A stretch of DNA of 64,000 nt from Brachionus manjavacas (Eukaryota > Rotifera > Eurotatoria > Ploima > Brachionidae), in assembly GCA_019054805.1 (NCBI GenBank), contig JAHQIY010000004.1, positions 7,138,501 to 7,202,500 on the forward strand, given 5' to 3'. The notes under the pieces are model-generated. The model searched no databases, was not told the origin of the DNA, and saw nothing but the letters and a program-made list of their open reading frames with translations. The position numbers and the translations under genes are program-made. Shown here one piece after another: positions 26,001 to 35,742 of the stretch. Numbering within the stretch: position 1 is the first letter of the stretch; every line of letters starts with the position of its first letter.

Positions 26001-27037
26001 GATTTAATTTTTTGTGTTTGAATTACAAAATGCATCCAATGTTAAAATAACATTTAAAAAGTGCGATGTTTCAAATATTTTTTTCAGTTTCAAAAAAAAA
26101 TGATTTTAAGTTAATATTGCAAGCATTTACATATTTGAAATTAAACTCTTTAGTGAAAAATAATGAATTTAATTTTTAATGGAAATTTGAAAAAAATATC
26201 GAAAATTCTTTTTTAACTTTTAAATAATTTATTCATTAGTTTATCTGTACCGAGCTAATGCTACTTCAGAATAAAAATATATGAAAAAAATTTAAAAATA
26301 AACTCAAATAAGATAACAAAAAAAATAAATATTTGATATTTAAATTAAAATTTGTATTCAATCGTTGAAAAACTTGGTCTAGTCGGTGAACCTTAGTTTA
26401 CTTATTATGCGATAAATTCTTGTTCTCAGGTTTTCTGAACTATTAGTTCACCTAATTTTTTTGTTCACATAAAGGTGAACCAAAATATAATTATGTGAAC
26501 AAATTGAATATAACTGTTTAATAAATGAATGCCTAATTCTCGTAAATGGTATAAAAAATAAATAATTAAAGTCAATAATTCTCCTCCGCCCAACTTTAAA
26601 TTTTTCTATCTTAATTTCTTATATTATATTTAGCTTTTTTCTAAATAGATGAAAAAAACTCAACATAGGTGATCTATGATCTGAGAAAACACAAATTGTT
26701 TCAGTAACTAGATCTCAAAAACTTAGATTTTTTCTTTATAAATTTTGACTTTAGAGATAATTGACGTTTGTTTGATTCATTTTAACAAAAAATCAATTTA
26801 TAAAAAATGGAAAACAGAGCGTAGATAGTTTTCTAAACTACAAATGTTATCTTAAGAATCATCATATCACAAACCCAAAGTCAAAATTTTTAAAAAAATA
26901 CAAAGTTTTTCATGCTTGCAATATTAACTTAAAACAATTTTTTTTTGAAACTGAAAAAAATATTTGAAACATCGCACTTTTTCAATGTTATTTCAACATT
27001 GGATACATTTTGTAATTCAAACAAAAAAAATGAAACC
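26001..27037. mobile_element. Non-autonomous element with inverted repeats of about 127 bp (foldback/MITE type)
   Basis: Left arm 26001-26127 and right arm 26911-27037 are near-identical inverted repeats. Both contain TTTGAATTACAAAATG, AAAGTGCGATGTTTCAAATA and TTAATATTGCAAGCAT when read inward. Inside each arm is a small palindrome around AATGTTATTTCAACATT. The interior has no coding potential. A second, shortened copy lies at 19693-20326 inside huntingtin, so this is a dispersed family. I could not define a target-site duplication, and therefore not the superfamily. Confidence 0.8.
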
Positions 27038-27223
27038 ATTTAGACTTAGATTTCTATATTTTAAATTGGCTCTTATTTGAATAGGATAAATTATATAATT
27101 TTTTTCAAATATTTCTAGTTTAAATAGGACAAATTCAATAAAAATAAAAAATAATTTCAGACATGATATAAAAAGTAAAGATCATTAAAAAAACGAAAAG
27201 ATCATTTAGCCTGAAGAATTAAT

Positions 27224-27590
27224 ATGTGTGGGCGAATGTGCTCACCAATTTCAGCTCCAGCTTTGTATGAATTGTTGCATTGTTGAGAATTTATGGTATT
27301 TTATGGTAAATAGCTTGTAATTTAGTAGACTAGCAGTGGATGGCGTGTTGTATATTGTTTTGAACACTGTCGTGTTAAATAGAAGATTATATCTTTCTGT
27401 ACGATACTGTTTTCAAATGATTGGGTTCTTATTTTGGTACAGCTGATTTAACAAATAGTCTTAATTTTATTTGCGAGGAACGAGCGGTGCGTGTCGAGCA
27501 TATTAAGAATAGACACAGGTGAATAAAAAACAAATACTGAATAGTTATTTAAAAAATTCTGGACGTAAATCGTCAATAGAGTATACACAT
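27224..27590. mobile_element. Possible solo LTR or short insertion flanked by TAAT
   Basis: A 367-bp block noticeably less AT-rich than its surroundings, with mirrored ends ATGTGT...ACACAT and a 4-bp TAAT on each side (27220-27223 and 27591-27594). Near its 3' end it holds an AATAAA. These are features of a solo LTR, but the inverted ends are short, TAAT is a likely chance match here, and there is no internal region or primer site. No protein or RNA family was recognised. Confidence 0.3.
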
Positions 27591-28189
27591 TAATTGATAT
27601 AATTACATGTTATTTTTTACTTTTTCGAAACTAATAAATTATAATAAACATGCAAATAAAACGTAACATTAAAGTTGCAAGTTAGCCGTGCTTCCCTATC
27701 TTCCGATATTTTATTGAGTTTGCTAGTGATTGAATAATAGGGTTAATCAATTACTCTCTATAGGAGTCTGACGCAAGTTTGGTCAAAAATTTTTTGGATT
27801 GAATAAGGCTTGTATTTTTATTGTCAATATCTTAATTTTTATTGAAAAAATGTAAAGATCTATTTAAAAAATGTTGACAGTATTTAAATTAGGTTTAAAA
27901 TGTCAATGTTCAAAATATAAGATTTATTAGATAAATTTAAATGAAAATTTATCTATTAGTTTCTTTAATTGAAAGAGAGCAAAACATTTTTAAAAATGTT
28001 TCTTTTCAAAAAGTTATAATTTAATATTTTTTCTGTCCAAAACAGAGATAAAATAATCCATAAATTTGGATGCATCGCCTTTTTTGGCAGAAAGTTGAAT
28101 TTAGTTCAAATAAATTTGAATTTAAAAAACTTTTATTGAATTAATTTGTCACAGAATCGAGAACAAAATTTATTATTTTTCCAAAGTAT
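27591..28189. other. Intergenic, nothing identified
   Basis: Mostly AT-rich, with one less AT-rich patch (about 27680-27790) that I could not match to a gene, RNA or transposon. Confidence 0.5.
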
Positions 28190-28195
28190 TTTATT
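28190..28195 (-). terminator. Polyadenylation signal behind the orphan exon
   Basis: AATAAA on the minus strand, 12 bp beyond the stop codon at 28208-28210. Its position supports reading the open frame at 28208-28390 as a real terminal exon. Confidence 0.4.
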
Positions 28196-28207
28196 AAAAA
28201 AGTCAAA

Positions 28208-28390
28208 TTATTTCATCTTTTCAAATACTATAGTTTTGGCACCAGCTTCAGTCTCGTAATCGAACTTGGACCTGTTTTTTATCAATCCATAGAGGTCCAG
28301 TATAGAAATGGCAAGCTGGATAGATCCAACAAGCATTCTATCTATTTTGAATTTTTCACAGCGCCTCGTAGTACAATTCAAACTCTTGAA
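28208..28390 (-). CDS. Orphan coding segment, probable 3' terminal exon of an unidentified gene
   Basis: An open frame of 60 codons plus stop with clearly protein-like composition in very AT-rich surroundings. Readable pieces are LNCTTRRCEKFKIDRML, VGSIQLAISILDLYGLIK and DYETEAGAKTIVFEKMK. It is closed upstream by a stop. A possible acceptor ending TTCAAG (at 28385 and just above) would start the exon at AGTTTG. A polyadenylation hexamer follows the stop closely. I recognise no family. The 5' exons were not found; a 19-codon hydrophobic frame at 29086-29145 could be a signal-peptide exon but has no good donor. A decayed transposon fragment is the main alternative. Confidence 0.4.
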   Translation of the reverse strand, partial: FKSLNCTTRRCEKFKIDRMLVGSIQLAISILDLYGLIKNRSKFDYETEAGAKTIVFEKMK

Positions 28391-29280
28391 TTAATATCAT
28401 GACTTTCTATTGTATCTTTTCAATTTTTTTTTATTTTTCTAAAAATATAAAGATATTGGTATTCTTTTTGCAAATCATTAGAAAAATCAACTTTAAAATT
28501 AAAATTAAATTTTTTTTTTATTTCTTATAGATATAATATTTTCCTTATTAAATTTTTATTTTGTTTATAAAATGAATGAGATTTTGCTCGTTTAAGTTTT
28601 ATTAATAAAAAAAAAATTATAATTATAATTTAAATTTTTCCTATTGATAAAATTCGAAATTTATCCATAAAAAAATTAGCACATTATTGATGCAAAAATA
28701 ATAATTTTAATAATTCATTATTTTGAGGTTGAACCCATTTTTCAAATTCGGCGCAATTCTTAATCAAGTAAAAGGTTTTAAGTATATTTTAATTAAATAA
28801 AAATTGAAAACTTAATTTTTGTGAAAAATTGAAACATTCTTAAATTGAACAAACAATTTAAAATAAACGCTTAAAATAATACTTATTAGTGAGCTTTTTA
28901 CACAAAACCTTCACTATAAAATTCATATATCCAATTCATAATTTCAAATAATCGTTTATTTTGTAAAATACATGCACTATATGTTAAAATTTTTTAATTT
29001 AACTGAAGAAATAAAGAGAGAAATTGATTTAAATGAAAAAAATATTTCCTTGTTTAATTTTGCTATTTAAAAAAATAATCTTTTTTTAAGCTTTATGGTT
29101 ATCAGCAAAAACCAAAAATAAAGAAACAAATTTATTCAGAGACATTTTATTAGACAAATTGAATTGAACACTGATCACTTCTCGTTTTTTATACACAGAA
29201 ATTAATTAAACCCAGAATTTATTCTGAAATTTATCATAGAATTTGCCTCTCTTTCCAAGTAAGTACCAAGCACAATTTTT
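28391..29280. other. AT-rich gap between two small minus-strand coding pieces
   Basis: No supported exon. A minus-strand ATG at 29145 opens a 19-codon hydrophobic frame. A TATAAAA lies at 29187-29193, but the spacing to the nearest initiator-like TCAGTG (29169-29174) is only about 21 bp, so I do not call a promoter. Confidence 0.45.
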
Positions 29281-29289
29281 TTTATTTAA

Positions 29290-29590
29290 TTATGATACTT
29301 TTTCAATTCTATCTAGAACATTAAGAAAAAATAATAAATAGAAAATTCACCGAGTAGTTCTGTAATTCTTTTTATTTCTTTAAGTTGGCCAAAAAAGCCA
29401 GTGACTGTATTGTCAGGTACACATTGACAGCAACCTAGATGGAATATAAATATTTTAAGATTGTGATTAATGAATGATTACAAACCTAGATATTTGTTAA
29501 GTTTAAATTCTTTCTAAAGAAATTAGATATTTTAAAATTTTTTAATTATTACATCTACAAAAATTTAGGTTTAACATAACGTTTGAACAT
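29290..29590 (-). CDS. Small hypothetical protein (about 49 residues), head to head with MMS19
   Basis: Four putative exons, 29576-29590, 29486-29513, 29351-29434 and 29290-29312, join in frame. The last three have acceptable splice sites; intron lengths are 62, 51 and 38 bp. The product contains KEFKLNKYLGCCQCVPDNT, TGFFGQLKEIKRITELL and DRIEKVS, then a stop with AATAAA three bases later. The first exon is weakest: its donor is GTTAAA, and another 5' exon may exist. The start lies only about 85 bp from the MMS19 ATG on the opposite strand, so a shared bidirectional promoter is likely if the gene is real. Family and function are unknown. Confidence 0.35.
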
Positions 29591-29673
29591 GTTTTAATTA
29601 AAAATCATAAATTTTATCTTAACTGATCAATTTTTTTAAAGAAAATTTAAAAACTTAACAAAATTAAATAAAA

Positions 29674-32600
29674 ATGGACGTAATGAACATTGATGACTAT
29701 TTCCAAGCATCAATATCAAATCAATCAAGCGAGAATATTCTGAAAGAAAGCATTTCAAGTAAATTAACAGTTATATAACATAATATTTTTTTATTTTTTT
29801 TTTTAATATTTTACAGATATAATTTCAAAAAATGTCAGTCTTGAAGAAATTTTTACAAGATTGGAGTAAATTAATTTAAAATTTCAATTTTATCCTCACC
29901 TAAAAATATTTAAAATCTTAAGACCATATTTAACAAATAAAGACAACTTAAAAAGAGCTAAATCGGTTAAGTTTGTGTCCGAATTGGTAAAACAATTCCG
30001 CTCATCACGTTTTAATACTTTAGAAAGTAATTTTCTAATTTAAAGTGATCTTTTTTTTAATACATATTTAAAGTCGAGCATTTATCATCTTATCTCTGTT
30101 CTAAACTTGATGACCACTACACTGTTTCAACAGCTGCATTACCAGGCTTGCACTCTCTGTTAATCAAATGTCAACCAATTGATGAAAATGAGCAGTCCAA
30201 AAATACAATTTCTTCACAAAATTCCATTAAAATCATAAAGACCACTCTAAATGCTGTTCATGTTCAGTCAATGGCCCAGGCTGATAGATTTTTGGTGTTC
30301 GATATGTGTAAATTTGTTTTATTGACTCCTAGACTGGTTGAGCAAATCAAAAAAGATAACTATGAAACAGATTTTGTCTATGGATTTGTTCAATCAATGG
30401 ATGGTGAAAAAGATCCGCGGAATTTACTCATTTGCTTTGAATGTGTTCGTCTAATTTGTTCCCAAATGAATTTAGGACCTTTTGTTGATGAAACTTTTGA
30501 AGTTTTTGCCTGCTATTTTCCTATTGATTTTACACCAGTAAGTATTAAACTTGAACATTAAACTGGTATTTTAAATTAAAGCTAGTTTTTTTTTTAATTT
30601 TGTTCATTATCTAGCTTTAATTAAACACCACCATATTTTGCATGGTAAACTTCATTCTAAAATTTTCAATTACAACTAAGCCTAAGAATGACAACTTTTT
30701 AATTACCAAACAAATGCTAATCGAATCTTTAAGACTGTGTTTTTCATCTACTAATAAATTTAGCAAACACACCATACCGTTGCTTTTAGAAAAACTTGAC
30801 TCAAGTGTCGAAGATGCTCAATTGGATGCTTTGGATACATATTCTGAATGTGCCAATAGTACATATGACCCTAACGATTACAAAGAATATTTAGAAACAC
30901 TTTGGAACTCGTTCCACAAAATAAGCATGACAGCAACTAAAAATAGTCTAGAAGAAGCAGCTTTAAACGCAATTCAGTCGATGGCAAAAAGTCTTTCGAA
31001 GACTATTCAGAATGCAAATTCAAAAAGCAATGTTTCTATTGAATGGTTTGCCCAAAAAGCTTTAGATAGCTGTTTAGATTACCTAGATGAGCCTGACTTG
31101 AAATTGGTTTGGCCAAATGTTAAGTGCTTACTCTCAATCGCATCTTCTTCATCCACAGCTAATTTGTTGATTCAAAAAAATACTCTTCCTGCAATTTTAT
31201 TACATTATAATTCAACCACTTTTGTAATTTTAAATAATTATTTTGTTTTTAAATTATTTCATTTATGTCTATAGCAAAACCAAAAAAAAACCTATTTGGA
31301 CATTTTGTGGCAATTTGCTTCAAATTCTCTCAAATTTGACACAAAAGCTACAAGTTTTTTGAAAGAAAATGCTGATTCAATGTTGAAGATATGTTTGGAA
31401 AACGAATCAAACAAACATTTGAGATTTCAGTCCTTAAATGGATTATATCATTTGATTAAATTTGAAAATTTAATCGAAAATGCTTCAAAACTTGATGAGA
31501 ATGATACAAGCAATTATGAAACAATTGCAAAGAAGCTTTGGCACTCTTTGTGGGTTAGTCCGAGTGAAAATGATTCTCCAACAACAAAAGATGAAAGGCA
31601 AATTGAAATAATTTTTAATAGTTTTTCAAACTAAATTAAATTTTCTAGATCTCGACTAATCGAAATATTTTATATTCTTATAAAGAATAATGATGTTATT
31701 TTAAAATTGTTTTTTAAATCGCTGGAAGAATCTATTGTCGAGTCTAGAACTGAAGGTACCCAAGGATATATTGCTGGTTTTAATTTGATTGAAAGCATGA
31801 CTAGTCATTATGCCAAAAGCAAACCGACCGACAATGAGGTGTTTTTTGGTTCTGAACTTTTGCTAAGATTATTGCAGAAATTGGTTTCAGATTTATACAG
31901 TTCAGATGAAAATTCAGATTATCTATCTTATCTGTTTGAGTCGCTAAGTCAAGTGATAGAAAATTTAGATTTAAATGAACCAGATTTGGTAAAAATAGAA
32001 TTCGAAATCATTGAAAATCTTCTTAAATTAATTTTATCTGATCAATTTGGCAAAATTTTCAAAGCAAATTCACCCTACAGTTCATTATTAGTTTTAAAAT
32101 GTTCTTTAGTCTTCAAAGCTTTTAGTTTATTGTAATATTTAATGAAAAATATTTTACGAAGAAAGTAATTAAAAATTTTATTAGGCTTAAAAAAAATGCG
32201 GAAAGTGAAATTTTATTGAAAAAAATTAACGAATCGTACTTAAGCAGTCCGAATTTCGCTCCTTTCGAGGTAAAATTTAATTTATTTAAAATAAAATTTC
32301 AATTTTTTTAATTTTAAAAGTCTCATTCAAATGTTGATGATAAAAAAAAATTGGTATTTTACATGCAGATTATAGTTTCATTGAATAAAACGGTAACCAA
32401 GACCTTAGCCCTATTTTGTTTGAAATAAATTTTTTTTTTAGGAATTTAAATCTGATTTTGAAGAAATTTTCAAAAAGATAGAACCAAAACTTAGAGATCT
32501 AACTTTGAATGAGAATAAAGAAATAAATCATATAGCCTGTCAATTTTATGCAGCATTACTTAACAAAATAGACAATAATCAGACAGATACATATATTAAC

Positions 32601-33524
32601 TTGCTAAAAGATCAATTACAACAAGAGATCGAAGATCGAAAGAAAGAAATAAACCTCAGAATCAATTGCTTGAATTTCTGGATTTGGATAGATAAAGCTT
32701 TGACTCTAAAGGAAAACAAATCATATGAATTTTTTACAAAAAAAGTAAATTTCTTTAGTTTTTCAATAGATAATAATTTGAAGTTAAAATACTTTAGTTG
32801 ATCGATTGGTTGGACGACTCGGATCTTGGAAAAACAGCAAGTGAAGGTTTCAGTACCATTTTAAATGATGACCCAAAAGAAACATTTGTATTGACACATA
32901 AATCGGCATTTAATGTGAAGCTTTTCTATAGACAAAGATTTTTTAATTTTGTGATTGAACCATTAAAGCAAAAATTTGACTCTAAAGATAACGTCGACAT
33001 TAAGCAGCGTCTTTTTTATGCACTGTCAGTTTTAAATATGGTATCATTGCTTTCCAAAGAAATAATTCAAAAACAATTAAAATCGGTAATTTTTATTAAA
33101 TAGAATTTACAGATAACTTAATTGAAGGACTTTTTCCAAGATGTTACCGATTTTGTTATTCTCTTTGAGTAACTCAATTGATATGGAAGAAAAGCTGTGT
33201 TTATCATCATTAAAATCTTTTGAAATGTTATTAAATGACTGCGCCAAAAATGATGATAGTTCATTTATTCCATACCTACAGGATATATTGGAAAAATTGA
33301 CTCGCATGACTAAAGTGCAAAAATCGCTTGAAATTCGCTTATTAGCGCTAAATTGTTTGAATGTAGTGGCTTTAAAACTGCCCCCGAATCAGATCATTAA
33401 ATATCAAAAGTTTGTCTGCAAGGAGCTGGAAAAATGTTTGACTGACAAAAAGCGGTTGTGTCGTCAACTGGCCGTAGAAGCTAGAAATAGGTGGTTTTTG
33501 CTGACAACTAAAAATTCAGAATAA
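29674..33524 (+). CDS. MMS19: MMS19, cytosolic iron-sulfur targeting HEAT-repeat protein
   Basis: Eleven exons: 29674-29758, 29817-29865, 29923-30026, 30074-30537, 30681-31223, 31275-31549, 31649-32131, 32185-32269, 32442-32744, 32798-33085 and 33141-33524. All phases agree and the product is 1020 residues (human about 1030). Family landmarks are QSMDGEKDPRNLL, FEVFACYFPIDFTP, then PKNDN across an intron, the EPDLKLVWP-type motif, and a C-terminus with LTDKKRLCRQLAVEARNRW. MMS19 is the adaptor of the CIA targeting complex, handing Fe-S clusters to DNA polymerases, helicases and TFIIH. The frame from 31275 meets an in-frame TAA at 31632. The join used (donor GTGGGT at 31550) avoids it, but the skipped sequence looks partly coding. 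A polyadenylation hexamer (33520-33525) overlaps the stop codon. Confidence 0.9.
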
Positions 33525-33525
33525 A

Positions 33526-34117
33526 ATGGAGTTATTTAACAAACAAAAATTTATTCTTATTAAATTTGAAAGATTGGTCAAACAGTCCTAACAAAAAAAT
33601 CTTTTTTTTAAATTATTTTGACACTGAATAGAAATGAATATCTATATGAAATTATTTTTAAATTCTAATTCATCTAGTAATTAAACATTTTACTTGAATT
33701 TTAAATTAAACTAATTTATTCAATAGCATTTAGAATTTAATAAAACTAAATATTAAAAAAAAAAATTTATAAAATATTTTTGTTAGTATTAGATAACTAC
33801 ATTTTTTTATGTCGCTATGGACGTATAAAAAAAATTTTAATTTAACAAATTAAAACCAAAAAATTTGTGATAACTTTACTTTAATTTTAAAAAAAAAAGT
33901 GGTCCCTTCAAATGACCAAAAAGTTAAACGAATACATTTTCAAAGAAAAGAAATTTTATTCAATTAAATATTAATAAATGTTTGGCTGACCAGTGTTTTG
34001 ACCACGAAGCAGCCAGTTTTTATTATATAAAAATATTAAAAGAAAAGTTTCGAAAGCTGCTTGACTTACTGGAAGCAGCTTATGTTAATAGTCGCCGATA
34101 CAATGCCAGGGGGTAGG
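33526..34117. other. AT-rich gap after MMS19
   Basis: MMS19 3' flank. No gene recognised. Its last 150 bp may belong to the retroelement relic that follows. Confidence 0.5.
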
Positions 34118-34460
34118 ATTGTTTACGGTGCTATGAGCCTTCCTGAAGGCTCGTCTGCCGGATTGTCGGCAGAAGGCACGTAGGCGACTTCGATGTCGAA
34201 CGTTGCTCAATAGAAGTTGACCATCAGTATTAGGGAGAAAAAATTGTGCATTGATTCTCTCCCCGATGACTAGAAGCCGGCACACTTTGCTCTTACCCAC
34301 TTCCATAGCTCAATCAATGCCATGTTGTCGATGCGAAGTTTCATGCTACATGGACGGCCATTTAAAGTAAAGAGCCACAGAGAAGCTTCATTAAATAAAA
34401 TAGAGTTAGTCGGGGCTACCACTGAGAAATCCCTTTCCGAGTCACCATTGACTGCCCCAA
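34118..34460 (-). pseudogene. Retroelement relic, RNase H-like domain (DIRS/tyrosine-recombinase type suspected)
   Basis: A GC-richer island. One minus-strand frame reads DSERDFSVVAPTN, NEASLWLFTLNGRPCSMKL, RIDNMALIELWKWVRAKCAG, then two in-frame stops, and FDIEVAYVPSADNPADEPSG. The order of a DN-containing strand, a helix, and a final VPS-x-NPAD-x-PSR element is typical of the RNase H domain of DIRS-like retrotransposons (family knowledge; the class assignment is inferred). Stops make it non-functional. A 73-codon open frame at 34085-34306 in another frame is a shadow. Confidence 0.5.
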
Positions 34461-35742
34461 GCTGGTAATCAAAAAAATTAACACTTAAACAATTGATAGA
34501 ACTTAATTAGTTATATTTTACTAATAAAAAAAGTAATTTTTGTTCTGCTCTTTTGTATTGAATTTAAAAAAATCTATGAATTTGATGGTTATCTGATCTT
34601 TTTTGTCAAACTAAAATACTCAACATAGCAAAATCTTTAATCTATTTAATTTTTTTAAATCGTATTTTGCCTAAATTTAGGCAAAATTTCGGTAAATCTT
34701 TTTTGATTATGGCTTTTCGGAATTATTAAAAAAATTTTATTTTCATTTAAATCATCATCTTTTTAATGAATTTGTTTATTTTTAATCTCGATCAAGATGT
34801 ATGTCTACTTTATGGCTAAACTTTGCTAAAGACATTAGTAGAAGTTTTTTTTTTCAATTTCACAAATTTTAATTTTTCATTTAAAATTCAAAAATTTATT
34901 ATTATGAAACGAGTTCTTTCTTTTAGATTTTCAATTTGAACTTATACACCAAGCTGTTCCTTTTAAATTTAAATACGAAATTTGATGTACGAAAGATAAC
35001 TTTTCTTTATCAGTTTTTAACAAACATTGATACATTGATATATATTCATTGATTTATACTTATTTTATTTTATAAAAATCCAAAAACAAAATCGAACAAA
35101 ACATTTAAATTAAATTGGACTTTTTTAGGTTAAAAAATTCAAACAAAATTTGTTCGATAATTCTCTTAAAAATTTTTTTCCAAAATTTTGACAAAAAATA
35201 AAATAGTCCATTAAAGTTAATTCATTTTTTAAAAAAGATGACCGGAAAAACTATCCATTTTGATTATTAATATGTGTGATCTTTATCAATAAGAACAATT
35301 CTATTTTGGACCTTTTTTACTTTAAGATTTATTGAAAAATGTCAAATAGAAAAAAAATCTTGCTTTATTGCATCTTTATACGATGCATTAATGTAAAGTG
35401 AAAATTTTGAATCATTCCTTTTATTTACTTGTGTGGAAAATATTAATAAAATTGTGAGTTTTCGAAATTTATTAAAGACAAAAATAAAAATACTAAAGTA
35501 TCCTAAAAAATTAAGAATATACGAAGCATCATGTTTTGTTAAATTTTTAATAATATTTTATGATTATAATAAAATCTTTATGCTTTTAAACGAAATACAT
35601 TTCAAACATTTGCTTTCGTCTATTGCAAAGTAACAATTTACTCGATCAAATCGACAAAAATTTATGGAATTAGCCTCGAAAACACCGCTTTATTGAAAAA
35701 ATATCAATTTTTTGAAAAAAAATCACCCATTGAGATATTTAA
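34461..35742. other. AT-rich gap upstream of EDEM3
   Basis: No supported gene. A 66-codon plus-strand frame at 35433-35633 is lysine/isoleucine/leucine-rich, as expected from composition alone. The EDEM3 promoter must lie here but has no clear motif. Confidence 0.5.

Noticed and set aside
29086..29193. TATA box plus short hydrophobic ORF as the 5' end of the orphan gene at 28.2 kb
   Set aside because: TATA-to-initiator spacing is too short and the ORF has no convincing donor. Kept only as a possibility in the exon's entry.
34085..34306. 73-codon minus-strand open frame as a small protein
   Set aside because: It is a shadow of the RNase H-like relic, whose recognisable motifs are in a different frame.
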